39,149 bases of DNA from a virus, in IMG/VR virus record IMGVR_UViG_3300042560_001015, positions 1 to 39,149 of that record; one strand, 5' to 3'. The position numbers and the translations under genes were made by a program. Numbering within the stretch: the stretch's first letter is position 1; the number at the start of each line of letters is the position of its first letter. A model generated the notes under the pieces. It saw only the letters and a program-made list of their open reading frames with translations, was not told the DNA's origin and searched no databases. Positions 16,004 to 23,473 of the stretch are shown here, piece by piece.

Positions 16004-16875
16004 GTCTTAGTCAGCGTTGGAGCTGTCCTTGTTCCAGTGGATGTCTGCCCAGCCATATCGACGGTAAACGTAGACCCGAACACCGTGATTGCGTAAGTCT
16101 CACTGGCTGTCTGCGGATCTGCACATGCTCCGGCTAGAACAGCCAGCAGATAGCCCGACGCGTTTTCGATGTTCGTGATCTTACTTGACTCCGCGGCCAA
16201 TGCAGCACTCGTCGCCAGCCCACTCTGAATCTGACTCACCGGATGGATATGCAGCGACACGATGGTAAACGCCACTCCGTTGACCGGAGCCGATGTCAAA
16301 GGTTCCTCCACCACGATAGTCTTTGTGGCTCCCACATAGTCTACTATCGAACGAACTTGACCGGTTAATGCCCCATCAGTGAAGACGAGCATCGAGTCAT
16401 TATAAAAATCATCAACCGCTGAATCGAGGTCAGTAGCGAACGTGGTCGTTGTTGCAGACGCATCAGTAACAGTCGAGTCGATTTGTTGAAACGCATTCGT
16501 TTGTCGCAGTCGTTTGCCCGATGAAGTGGCGACGTTGTGCGTAGCTTTTGTTAATGGCTCGTCCCAGATCAGGTCAACCAATGCGGCAGTAGCATTGGAG
16601 TCCAGTTCCGCTCTTGATTTATCGTAAGCCTGAAACGTCGCAGTCGTCAGAGTCAGCGTGACGAACCAGCGAGCTACTGGCACGGCTCCAACAAACGCGA
16701 TTAATTCATACTCGCCCGCTGCAACGTCTGTGTAGGCCGCGGAGTACGTGCCTTTGCGATTAGTCGCTTCAGTAGCAGTCACAGAACCAGCTTCCGTATC
16801 GCTGCCAATCGCAAACAATTTCGCCGTGACTGTCTGCGATGGCGGGCTTCTAAATTCAACTGTTTGCGTTGCCAT
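16000..16875 (-). CDS. Putative tail fibre/baseplate protein, 291 aa
   Basis: The ATG at 16875 overlaps the upstream stop (TGATG); a GTG one codon earlier is also possible. The N-terminal about 95 residues form a beta domain. Next come LVDLIWDEPLTKATHNVATS and SSGKRLRQ, a phrase common in phage fibre proteins. The middle forms a TLTGQVRSIVDY-type beta domain. Rich in Thr, Ala and Ser. Probably a receptor-facing or fibre-anchoring protein; inferred from composition and neighbours. Confidence 0.65.
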   Translation of the reverse strand: MATQTVEFRSPPSQTVTAKLFAIGSDTEAGSVTATEATNRKGTYSAAYTDVAAGEYELIAFVGAVPVARWFVTLTLTTATFQAYDKSRAELDSNATAALVDLIWDEPLTKATHNVATSSGKRLRQTNAFQQIDSTVTDASATTTTFATDLDSAVDDFYNDSMLVFTDGALTGQVRSIVDYVGATKTIVVEEPLTSAPVNGVAFTIVSLHIHPVSQIQSGLATSAALAAESSKITNIENASGYLLAVLAGACADPQTASETYAITVFGSTFTVDMAGQTSTGTRTAPTLTKT

Positions 16876-17231
16876 CACTCACCAATCGTTACAGAGCCAT
16901 CAGGATTAACAGTCACGGGCCGCAATGCAGTTAGACATTCGACAGGTACACCTAGCTCGACAGCAGTCTTTCCCAGCATCGCAGCCACCGATTCGATGTG
17001 CCCCATATTGACGCTAGCGATTCCGAAAAACAGTGCAGCCGATCCATTCATTGCCGCTGTAATTTCTTCAGGGGTTGCTTCGTCGGATTGCCAGAACGCT
17101 CGCCACCAGTCGACGTGCTGCCCTACTCTACGGGCGGCCTCCGCTTCCACTTCGCGAAGTAGACCCGCAGCGATTCGCTCAGCAACTGGCGGCAGTGTTT
17201 CGGGGATCACTGGAAAAATTGATTCAACCAT
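16875..17231 (-). CDS. Tail-fibre-associated helical protein, 118 aa
   Basis: A soluble, mostly helical protein with a Trp-rich patch (HVDWWRAFWQSDEATPEE) and a C-terminal beta hairpin (RPVTVNPDGSVTIGE). It lies between two fibre genes with a 2-base gap upstream and an overlap downstream. No family recognised. A fibre chaperone or adaptor would fit the location. Confidence 0.55.
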   Translation of the reverse strand: MVESIFPVIPETLPPVAERIAAGLLREVEAEAARRVGQHVDWWRAFWQSDEATPEEITAAMNGSAALFFGIASVNMGHIESVAAMLGKTAVELGVPVECLTALRPVTVNPDGSVTIGE

Positions 17232-17233
17232 TG

Positions 17234-18805
17234 TTATGTCCCATATGCAATTTCAAGACCTTCGACAACCGCTACCCATCGCCACGTTTCCGAGGTTATG
17301 CCAGTCACATTGATCTGCAGGGCGTCGTTAGTGTTATCAGCGGTAATCGCAACGTCGCAGCCTGCCGAGTCCTCAATGTCTGTACCGATCGTTTCGACTG
17401 TGCCCACTAAGGCAGTCGTGCCGCCGACGTTCTTAATCGCGACTTTTCGCTTGTAGCAAACTGCGGCCGAACCGTCTGATTTAATGCCTGAAATCAGCAC
17501 GTCAGCAAATAGGATCTTCCCCGATGGAATCGTTAATCGCACTGCCGATCCATCTGCAAACAGCGTCGTCGGGGTAGTGTTCGTGGTTTTGTTTCGTAAC
17601 AAAAACCTAACCGATTGATTGTCGCCAGCAACGGCAAATTTTCCGCTTGCGTACGATTGCTGCGAATGTCGATCCGCAGTGCTCTCCCAGCCAAGTGCAA
17701 TTGTGTTCCATTCGCTCGCTGTATTCGCTCGACCGATCGCAACAGCGTGGATATTACTGGCTGTGCAACTTAGACCAAGAGCAATGAGTCCATAGTTAGT
17801 AGCGAGGCATGATGTACCGATCGCGAAATACCCATTCGATGTGACCGAAGTCGACTCACCGATAGCAATTCCACTACTTGCGGAACATGCGTAGCCAATG
17901 GCAATGCTGTATGTTCCTGTTGAACTACATGCGGCACCGATTGCTGTTGTGTACGTGCCAGAGGATGTGTTGCTGATGCCGATTGCAATCGCTCCACTGC
18001 CCGACGCTACTTGTGCTGCTGTAGATCGCAAAGTCTGCAGATCGACAGCATTAGCCCCGCGTGCATTTCCGCCGGTCGATGTGCCATCTGGAACAGCCAA
18101 GCAGAATGCACCCGTCCCCTTGGGCTTTATACTCACACTGACATTTGTCGTGCCGCCTGTCGCTTCAAGGCAGGCATGGTTCACTGTGTTGTTTGGACTT
18201 GCGGTCGCGTTGTCGGCTATCACAAACGCGGAATTTTGCAGCGTTGCTCCACCAGTACCGTCCGCTCGCAAAACCGAATTGTCAGTTGACCCTGTCGCTC
18301 CACCGATACCACCACCTGCCGCTGCGGCATACTCTAATGCCGTTGCTCCAGCGTTAACCCTTAGCACCTGCAATGCTGTACCGAGTGCGGTTAATCCTGT
18401 GCCACCTTTGGCAACGGTGACGGTATCCGATAATGTAGACCCAGCAGCAGTCACCGTTATGTTTGCTGACCCGTCGAAGCTAACGCCGTTGATCGTCCTC
18501 GCCGTTTGCAGGACAGTAGCTGATCCGGCGTTACCACTCACAGTAGTTTGGTCGCCAGTATTTGTGCCGGATGATGTGCCGCTGAATGTCCCTGACTGCG
18601 TCGCGAGTGTCCCAAGGCCGAGGTTAGTCCGTGCTGTTGCTGCCGAAGCCAAGTCGCTGAGATTATTCGCCGCAACAACGTCACCACTGCCAGTTCCAGC
18701 CCCGATCGCAGTGCGTGCAGCAGCGGCATTAGCCGCAGTCATAACAGACCTGCCGACCGATGTCGTATCGATCACTTGCGTTGAGATTAAGGCTTCGACA
18801 GACAT
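17234..18805 (-). CDS. Tail fibre / receptor-binding protein with YadA-like head repeats, 523 aa
   Basis: The N-terminal 160 residues contain phage fibre repeats (NLSDLASAATARTNLGLGTL; VTVAKGGTGLTALG). Residues about 270-385 hold about eight repeats of 13-16 residues built around AIG or ALG: SGAIAIGISNTSSG, TYTTAIGAACSSTG, TYSIAIGYACS and so on. This is the left-handed beta-roll head of trimeric autotransporter adhesins such as YadA. The C-terminal 120 residues form a separate beta domain, a candidate receptor-binding tip. Expected to be a homotrimer on the tail. Most likely the main host-binding protein. Confidence 0.85.
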   Translation of the reverse strand: MSVEALISTQVIDTTSVGRSVMTAANAAAARTAIGAGTGSGDVVAANNLSDLASAATARTNLGLGTLATQSGTFSGTSSGTNTGDQTTVSGNAGSATVLQTARTINGVSFDGSANITVTAAGSTLSDTVTVAKGGTGLTALGTALQVLRVNAGATALEYAAAAGGGIGGATGSTDNSVLRADGTGGATLQNSAFVIADNATASPNNTVNHACLEATGGTTNVSVSIKPKGTGAFCLAVPDGTSTGGNARGANAVDLQTLRSTAAQVASGSGAIAIGISNTSSGTYTTAIGAACSSTGTYSIAIGYACSASSGIAIGESTSVTSNGYFAIGTSCLATNYGLIALGLSCTASNIHAVAIGRANTASEWNTIALGWESTADRHSQQSYASGKFAVAGDNQSVRFLLRNKTTNTTPTTLFADGSAVRLTIPSGKILFADVLISGIKSDGSAAVCYKRKVAIKNVGGTTALVGTVETIGTDIEDSAGCDVAITADNTNDALQINVTGITSETWRWVAVVEGLEIAYGT

Positions 18806-18823
18806 GCTTTCCCCATTCCCTCA

Positions 18824-18836
18824 AATCAACAGCGGA
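18824..18836 (+). repeat. Copy of dispersed intergenic motif AATCAACAGCGGA
   Basis: This 13-mer lies in the 46-nt gap between the PAS-protein gene and the fibre gene, in plus orientation. The same word occurs in minus orientation at 22598-22611 and 23018-23031, both also between genes. Three intergenic copies suggest a binding site or RNA element. Confidence 0.45.
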
Positions 18837-18851
18837 TCAACGAGTCCGCGT

Positions 18852-19505
18852 TTACTGTCCGACTTGTTCCTGCATCGTGACCTTGACTGGCAGGTTCACA
18901 ACTCCTGTTCGCTGCAACAATTCCACCACATTGTTCAGACCGAAAATCGACAGCGCAAACGCAATGCACGCGGCTGTCATTTTGGGATATCGCTGAACCA
19001 TTCTGATTGTCCCGAGAATAAATCTGTCCTCATCCGTTTGCGTCGTCACTGTCCTGATTTCCGTGGTCATCGCTTCCAGCCTTTTCGTGATTTCGCCGTA
19101 ATGGTCCATCGCCTGCGTGAATGCTGCCGCCGTACCATTTTTTAGGGGCTCCCATGTGCAAAGACAACATTCAATCGGACCACTAAGCGGATATCTCATT
19201 ACTGTCAATTGGCCCCACTCAGGCTTCGCCCCTTTGGGGATGTATTGTTTTTTCACGATGTAGGTTGGATTGTAGGCATCGAGGTTTTTTGCCTCATCGA
19301 TATCTGATTCAAGACTCTTATCAGGCACGCTGATCTGCATCCATGTCAGCCGCCTAAGTTCCGTCAGCGTGTACTGTGACCAATCACAAAACGCGGCATT
19401 CGCCCACAATATCTGACCGTCTAACGTACTCACGAGTTTCATTGCGGGACAATGCTTAACCCACGTTCTCAAATGCTGCTCGCTTGCAGTGTCGTCGATC
19501 CACAT
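18852..19505 (-). CDS. PAS-domain membrane protein, 217 aa
   Basis: Residues 15-125 form a PAS sensor domain: MKLVSTLDGQILWANAAFCD, then SQYTLTELRR, then a YIVKKQYIPKGAKPEWGQLT stretch, matching the usual strand, helix and strand pattern. A short helical linker (about 126-155) follows, then a hydrophobic segment at 176-197 (MTAACIAFALSIFGL). No histidine kinase, GGDEF or other output domain is present. ATG 19505 is chosen because the PAS domain begins soon after it and the longer form would overlap the previous gene. It lies downstream of the holin and protease block, so it may sense a ligand or redox state and modulate a membrane process. This role is inferred. Confidence 0.78.
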   Translation of the reverse strand: MWIDDTASEQHLRTWVKHCPAMKLVSTLDGQILWANAAFCDWSQYTLTELRRLTWMQISVPDKSLESDIDEAKNLDAYNPTYIVKKQYIPKGAKPEWGQLTVMRYPLSGPIECCLCTWEPLKNGTAAAFTQAMDHYGEITKRLEAMTTEIRTVTTQTDEDRFILGTIRMVQRYPKMTAACIAFALSIFGLNNVVELLQRTGVVNLPVKVTMQEQVGQ

Positions 19506-19524
19506 TAGCACCAATTCCCTGCTG

Positions 19525-19833
19525 TTAGTCCTGTTGCGTTTCCATCTGATCCCAGAGCCACTCAATCACCTGTATCGCAAACTGCCGCACGAAGAACGAA
19601 AGCAGCATTGTGAGAAATGGTGCGACCATTTCGACTGCTTCTTGTTTTGTTCGCGGTGGGTTGCTTGACGACATGACCTTACGAAAGGTGTCGATTGTGT
19701 TTCCAATCTGATCTCGCTTGCGTGCCGCTTTTCGATCTGGCTTTTGAAACATGCTCACGGCCTTTGGCGAGCATTCGAAATGAAAGCACGCCTGATCGTA
19801 TAGGCTGTCACGTTCTAAAAATGCCGCCGTCAT
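19525..19833 (-). CDS. Membrane-associated protein of unknown function, 102 aa
   Basis: The ATG overlaps the upstream stop (TGATG). A basic N-terminal half (KPDRKAARKRDQ) is followed by a hydrophobic helix (APFLTMLLSFFVRQFAIQVI) and an acidic end. It probably has one membrane segment. It sits between the lysis genes and the PAS protein and could be part of the lysis machinery or an inner-membrane partner. No family recognised. Confidence 0.6.
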   Translation of the reverse strand: MTAAFLERDSLYDQACFHFECSPKAVSMFQKPDRKAARKRDQIGNTIDTFRKVMSSSNPPRTKQEAVEMVAPFLTMLLSFFVRQFAIQVIEWLWDQMETQQD

Positions 19834-20105
19834 CAGTAATTCACCCTCACCTGGCTCAACCTCAGATCCACCAACGCATGATCCTCAAACGCTGTCACCC
19901 GCAACACATCCGGATTTATCGGCCCCGGAATATCAACCTCAACGGTCCCGTCTGTCACTGTCAACACTGCCTGTTCGCCGTCATGTTGCAGTTTTAGGTT
20001 AACCGTCTCTGACCATTCAATCCGCTCAATGCGTCCGCTGATTACCGCTTGGATTGCCTCGCGGATATTCAGGTGTCGCAGATCGACTGGCTTGATCAAG
20101 TTCAT
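19833..20105 (-). CDS. Small soluble protein of unknown function, 90 aa
   Basis: The ATGA overlap with the lipoprotein gene fixes the start. N-terminal helix (LRHLNIREAIQAVISGRIER) and a beta-rich remainder (TVEVDIPGPINPDVLRV). No signal peptide. I do not recognise it. It is translated together with the lipoprotein and the 102-aa membrane protein. Confidence 0.55.
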   Translation of the reverse strand: MNLIKPVDLRHLNIREAIQAVISGRIERIEWSETVNLKLQHDGEQAVLTVTDGTVEVDIPGPINPDVLRVTAFEDHALVDLRLSQVRVNY

Positions 20106-20701
20106 CGAAACAAGCCTCCGAAAAGTCCACGCCGCTGTCTAGTGTTTGTTGGGCATTGGCCACCGGGACATTGCGACCCGCGATTGATCATCTGCACTGG
20201 CTTTGACTTCATCGCGACTGGCTTGCCGTCGTGTAAATCGGCATGGATGTCAGCCATCTGCTGGTGAGTCATGCCGTCCGTGTTGATGCCATGCTCACGC
20301 AGATGTGCTGATGTCTGAAGGATTGTCGGATTCCAATTGCCTTCGATGTCCAATCGAAGAACCGTGCCATCTGAAGCAACACGAGAAGAAGCCGCCGGCG
20401 TAGCGACTTGAGAGGAGTTAGGGGTGTTGTTCGCTGTTGCCGGCGGCTCAGGGGCAGACTTGATCACCTCCGTTCCGTTGGACTTTGGAGACGACAAACT
20501 TGCTTCCAGTTTTGTTTCTATGCGAGCGAGTGCTGCTGTGTTTTCCTTCAGGATCACAACAGCTTCGATTGTCTTTTCTGATGTCGCTTTCTGCTCAGAA
20601 ACGACAGTCTCTTTTGCGTTTTCAAATGCTGTCCGCATCGCCGCGAGTTCACCAGAATCACCGCATCCAGTTAGCATGATCAGAAACAGAAATCGTTTCA
20701 T
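20102..20701 (-). CDS. Putative lipoprotein, 199 aa
   Basis: The start at 20701 forms an ATGA overlap with the protease stop; the longer frame upstream is a shadow. The N-terminus MKRFLFLIMLTGCGDSG is a signal peptide ending in a lipobox (LTGC), so the mature protein should be lipid-anchored. Residues 20-75 form a coiled coil (ENAKETVVSEQKATSEKTIE). A Pro/Ser/Thr linker follows, and then a domain with DIEGNWNPTILQTSAHLRE and a basic Cys-containing end. A lipoprotein with a coiled coil next to the holin is a candidate outer-membrane spanin, but no partner inner-membrane spanin is clear. Confidence 0.7.
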   Translation of the reverse strand: MKRFLFLIMLTGCGDSGELAAMRTAFENAKETVVSEQKATSEKTIEAVVILKENTAALARIETKLEASLSSPKSNGTEVIKSAPEPPATANNTPNSSQVATPAASSRVASDGTVLRLDIEGNWNPTILQTSAHLREHGINTDGMTHQQMADIHADLHDGKPVAMKSKPVQMINRGSQCPGGQCPTNTRQRRGLFGGLFR

Positions 20702-21522
20702 ATCTCCAGCCCTTTCCGCATGTCTTCCAAGGTGAATTCCCGAGGCTTTACGTTTGGCATGTCGGACAGACCGAAGCAGGCCGTGTACCGATGCCGCAGC
20801 ATTTGCTCCACGGCATTTGGTGCCCATTCAGCCCAGCCACCATTGCCCCAGTTTGCTCCCCAACTGTTAAGGATGAACACGAAAGGCCGACCGGAAGAAT
20901 CAAGCCGTTCTGATAAGCCAAGCAGGGCTATCGCATGGCCGCCACCACCTGCCCCACTGAATGAATTGACGATTGGGCGGTCGACTTCGCCACCCCATGA
21001 AATGCCGATTGAGATTCCGCCTTGGCCGCTGCCGAGAAACGTTCTCACGCCGTCATAGGACTCCATTCGGTAAGACTGGCCAACCTTATGCTGAGCCGCG
21101 TCTGCTTCGATCTCGGCCCAATTTGACGGCCTGCGAGCGTCGTAACGGCCTGAGTATTTCCAGAGTTCTTCGCGGCAGATGCCCTTTGTCGTCGCGAGCT
21201 TAATCCCGCCGCTAATTGTGCTGCCACGGTCAGACGTGATTCCGTCGATTCGCTGAGTCTCGTAATAAGCCGCAGCCCTCGACAACTGCAAAGACAGATC
21301 ACTAGTCGCAATGTAATAGCATAGCTCGCAAACGCTACTCAGTGCGTGCCCCTGACAGCTTCCGACCGATCCTTGGTTTTCAATTTTCATCACCTTGCGA
21401 GGGTCAACCTTGACTTCGCTGTAACTGCCTCGCATGGCAAGCACTGCTGATTCCCCTGGCAATGCGTCCAGAAAATCGCGATCTTCTTCAGTCTGTAACC
21501 ATCCGCCGATGAAGCCGCTCAT
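20698..21522 (-). CDS. Papain-like (C1 family) cysteine protease, 274 aa
   Basis: All four landmarks of papain-type peptidases are visible: NQGSVGSCQGHAL with oxyanion Gln50 and nucleophile Cys56, GGGGHAIALLG with His196, and ILNSWGANWGNGGWA with Asn219. There is no signal peptide or long pro-region. The length suits a bare catalytic domain. The gene follows the holin and a membrane protein with ATGA overlaps and precedes a lipoprotein gene, i.e. the position normally held by an endolysin. No lysozyme, amidase or transglycosylase gene is seen elsewhere. It may act on a protein or peptide component of the host envelope. The fold call is strong, the lysis role is inferred. Confidence 0.88.
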   Translation of the reverse strand: MSGFIGGWLQTEEDRDFLDALPGESAVLAMRGSYSEVKVDPRKVMKIENQGSVGSCQGHALSSVCELCYYIATSDLSLQLSRAAAYYETQRIDGITSDRGSTISGGIKLATTKGICREELWKYSGRYDARRPSNWAEIEADAAQHKVGQSYRMESYDGVRTFLGSGQGGISIGISWGGEVDRPIVNSFSGAGGGGHAIALLGLSERLDSSGRPFVFILNSWGANWGNGGWAEWAPNAVEQMLRHRYTACFGLSDMPNVKPREFTLEDMRKGLEI

Positions 21523-21998
21523 TTGCCCTCCAGTTCATCAGCAAACTTTGCGAGCGTTCCGGCTGCAAAATGATCTGTTACCGCTGACGTGTACGGTCGA
21601 AAGTCAGGGCCGCGATTGCGAAAACGGTTATCGTTGAACCATTTGGTTGCGGCTTCTCTGCCTGCGTCGTCGTTGGTAAAACACTTTGCGGCGTAGTCAC
21701 GCAAGACAGCCGCCTGAGTGACCCTGTCGGCGTCGTAGGACTGCTGAAGCACGTCATTGCGGACAACCGGCCCCGGACCAATTGGAATGCCGCCCGCCGC
21801 ATAAACTCCAGCCACAGCCCCGGCAACAATCAGCGCGACGGCCTTGGCCCCACTGACTAACCAAGACCGCCACGCGATTGACTCGAAATGTCGGTCGAGT
21901 GCGTCGATGTCATACTCGACAGGCTTTGGCTCAACAGGCTTTTTTGCCGCTGGCTTTCGCTTTGCCGGAGGTTTTGCGGGGGCTTTTTTGGCCATCAT
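21519..21998 (-). CDS. Membrane protein with basic N-terminus, 159 aa
   Basis: The first 28 residues are Lys/Pro/Ala-rich (AKKAPAKPPAKRKPAAKKPV). A hydrophobic segment (SGAKAVALIVAGAVAGVYAA) spans the membrane once, followed by a soluble, aromatic C-terminal domain. Start chosen for the ATGA overlap with the holin stop. It lies between holin and protease. It could be a second holin, an inner-membrane spanin-like protein or an anchor for the protease. No family recognised. Confidence 0.6.
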   Translation of the reverse strand: MMAKKAPAKPPAKRKPAAKKPVEPKPVEYDIDALDRHFESIAWRSWLVSGAKAVALIVAGAVAGVYAAGGIPIGPGPVVRNDVLQQSYDADRVTQAAVLRDYAAKCFTNDDAGREAATKWFNDNRFRNRGPDFRPYTSAVTDHFAAGTLAKFADELEGK

Positions 21999-22234
21999 GC
22001 CACCATCGCACATGAGCAGGCGACGAACAGCAACACGGCTGGCGGAACCGTCTTGTTCTTGCCAAAGTCAGCGAGACCTTGGCTCACAACGTAGGCAGCA
22101 ATCGCCCCGATGATTTGCGTCACGGCTTCTTCAGGCAACTGCAAGCCGATTCGATTTGTGGCGACGATCAGCACGCCAGCGAGTGTAGCAATGGCTTTTT
22201 TGCTGGTGAGCAGTTCCGCGATTAGCTTCCACAT
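21995..22234 (-). CDS. Putative holin, 79 aa
   Basis: ATG 22234 is chosen because GGAG lies nine bases upstream and the text begins MWKLIAELLTSKKAIA, a common start of small phage holins. There are two to three hydrophobic segments (AIATLAGVLIVATNRIGL; IIGAIAAYVVSQGLADFG; PPAVLLFVACSCAMVA) with charged residues between. It follows the promoter at 22318-22346. Holins time lysis by forming membrane holes. Confidence 0.72.
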   Translation of the reverse strand: MWKLIAELLTSKKAIATLAGVLIVATNRIGLQLPEEAVTQIIGAIAAYVVSQGLADFGKNKTVPPAVLLFVACSCAMVA

Positions 22235-22379
22235 CTTCACGCACTCCATGACGCTGCGAACGCGCAAAACCTGTGCGCGAAACAGTCAAGAGTCGTCATA
22301 ACACCAGCGGTAGAGACATCATGCCAGGAACGCGGCCAAATGTCAATGCAATTTGAGCAGAGCTATGGTTAACCGATCC
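22235..22379 (-). promoter_or_regulatory. Leader region of the lysis block
   Basis: A gene-free 145 nt stretch upstream of the holin. It contains a promoter (22318-22346) and, closer to the gene, a perfect 6-bp stem CGCGCA/TGCGCG (22261-22279) with a 7-nt loop that would form in the mRNA leader. Confidence 0.55.
22318..22346 (-). promoter_or_regulatory. Sigma70-like promoter for lysis/late genes
   Basis: On the minus strand a perfect -35 TTGACA (22346-22341) is followed after 17 bases by CATGAT (22323-22318), a weak -10. It directs transcription into the holin and protease block. The poor -10 may mean activation is needed. Confidence 0.55.
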
Positions 22380-22568
22380 TCAAACCAACGCCTCGCCCGT
22401 CACTCGATGCCAGATCGCCGCACAGGCCATCATAATGCCAGTTTGATATTCCATGTTTGCCGCTTCCGGAATTTCCTCGCGAAGACGTTCCGCTGACCGA
22501 TACAGATTCAGCAGTTCCGCTTTCCAGCGGCTATCGGGACGGCTCATTTTTCTTTCTTCGATTGTCAT
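22380..22568 (-). CDS. Small helical protein, 62 aa
   Basis: ATG 22568 has GAGGAG five bases upstream; the GTG one codon earlier is too close to it. Contains SRPDSRWKAELLNLYRSAER and MACAAIWHRVTGEALV. No membrane segment. Function unknown. Last gene before the lysis promoter. Confidence 0.6.
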   Translation of the reverse strand: MTIEERKMSRPDSRWKAELLNLYRSAERLREEIPEAANMEYQTGIMMACAAIWHRVTGEALV

Positions 22569-22597
22569 CACAACTCCTCGCGACTATCGGAACGAAA

Positions 22598-22611
22598 TTC
22601 CGCTGTTGATT
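22598..22611 (-). repeat. Copy of dispersed intergenic motif AATCAACAGCGGAA
   Basis: This word lies in the 43-nt gap between the 114-aa and 62-aa genes. An identical 14-mer is at 23018-23031, and a 13-mer in the other orientation at 18824-18836. Confidence 0.5.
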
Positions 22612-22956
22612 TCAGGACTTCAAAGCCGCGATTGACTCGCCCTCTGCCACGTCAGTGCAGGTGACGCACCATCGGCACAGCGTTCCGGACTCATCCTCAT
22701 GGCCCGTCAGCTTGTCTTCACATTTTTCACAGGTCTTGAAGTACTCAACTGGCTTGCATTCTGCGTCCATTTTCTGTTCCTCAACAAAGGCTTCAATGCT
22801 TTCCCGCATCTCACGAAGCAGCGGGCTAATCTTGAGTTTCCATTTCTGGTGAGACTCAACCGCACATGGTGTGCAGAGAGGACCGACGCGGAGTCCGAAG
22901 AATGTTTGCGGATGTGCTTTTGAGTTTCCGCACCGAGTACACTTTGAATCAACCAT
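22612..22956 (-). CDS. Double zinc-finger protein, 114 aa
   Basis: Two four-cysteine clusters: CTRCGN with CTPC in the first 31 residues, and CEKCEDK with CRWC plus CVTC near the end. A helical linker (SPLLREMRESIEAFVEEQK) joins them. Likely binds zinc and perhaps nucleic acid or a protein. Not assigned to a named family. Confidence 0.65.
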   Translation of the reverse strand: MVDSKCTRCGNSKAHPQTFFGLRVGPLCTPCAVESHQKWKLKISPLLREMRESIEAFVEEQKMDAECKPVEYFKTCEKCEDKLTGHEDESGTLCRWCVTCTDVAEGESIAALKS

Positions 22957-23017
22957 CAGATCACCTGTAAACGAAAGCCCAATGTTTTTCGCGTTTCACA
23001 CCAACAGAGCATACAAG

Positions 23018-23047
23018 TTCCGCTGTTGATTCTGTTTGCATCAACAG
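23018..23047 (-). repeat. Dispersed motif copy overlapping an inverted repeat
   Basis: The 14-mer AATCAACAGCGGAA (23031-23018) overlaps a perfect 8-bp inverted repeat, CTGTTGAT at 23023-23030 and ATCAACAG at 23040-23047 with a 9-nt loop, at the end of the 70-aa gene. It could be a weak terminator-like hairpin or a binding site for a phage protein. Confidence 0.45.
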
Positions 23048-23253
23048 GCTGACGCGCCCATTGATGAGTTCAGCAACTCACGAGGAACGCACATTCGTCC
23101 CTCCGTGTTTTTATCTCTGTCCAACGTTTCCAACTCGATCACGTCTTCCTGATTCGTTGCGCCGAGGAACACCCCAACAACACGCCAAACCCTCCAGCCT
23201 CCATTGTCTGCACGAACGCGAATCAACTCATCGACCTTCCACGATTTTGCCAT
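23041..23253 (-). CDS. Small beta-rich protein, 70 aa
   Basis: ATG 23253 (MAKSWKVDELIRVRADNG) begins within the end of the iron-sulfur gene (26-base overlap). The text WRVWRVVGVFLGATNQEDVI suggests a small SH3-like barrel. Function unknown. Confidence 0.55.
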   Translation of the reverse strand: MAKSWKVDELIRVRADNGGWRVWRVVGVFLGATNQEDVIELETLDRDKNTEGRMCVPRELLNSSMGASAC

Positions 23254-23467
23254 CTTTGCTGCTTTCTTTAACTGACAATGCTTGCGGCGGACACAGTTCC
23301 ACCTGCTTTCTGATTTCCTCATTTGTTGCCCCGTTCATGTTTACACATGGACGCGACTGCGGATCGAACACGCTCGGCAGCCCACGCCAACATGCTTCGC
23401 AATGCTCGCACTTCTCGGAGTCCCACAGGACCGTCAGCCCATCTTTCGTGTACTCACGTTTTGCCAT
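23228..23467 (-). CDS. YjdI-type divergent 4Fe-4S ferredoxin-like protein, 79 aa
   Basis: Matches the Fer4_19 (YjdI) family pattern: VLWDSEKCEHCEACWRGLP, then VFDPQSRPCV, then IRKQVELCPPQAL. The Cys at positions 20, 23, 26 and 59, and possibly 41, could hold one iron-sulfur cluster. In bacteria this family is found alone or with GNAT or CDGSH partners, with poorly known functions. It is rare in phages. Next to it are unknown small genes, so its electron partner is not apparent. A metal-binding but clusterless role cannot be excluded. Confidence 0.75.
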   Translation of the reverse strand: MAKREYTKDGLTVLWDSEKCEHCEACWRGLPSVFDPQSRPCVNMNGATNEEIRKQVELCPPQALSVKESSKDGKIVEGR

Positions 23468-23473
23468 GTCTGC

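Noticed and set aside
17898-19145. 415-aa open frame on the plus strand
   Set aside because: It is the antisense shadow of the repetitive fibre and PAS genes, with Pro/Val/Ala-rich composition and no ribosome site or domain.
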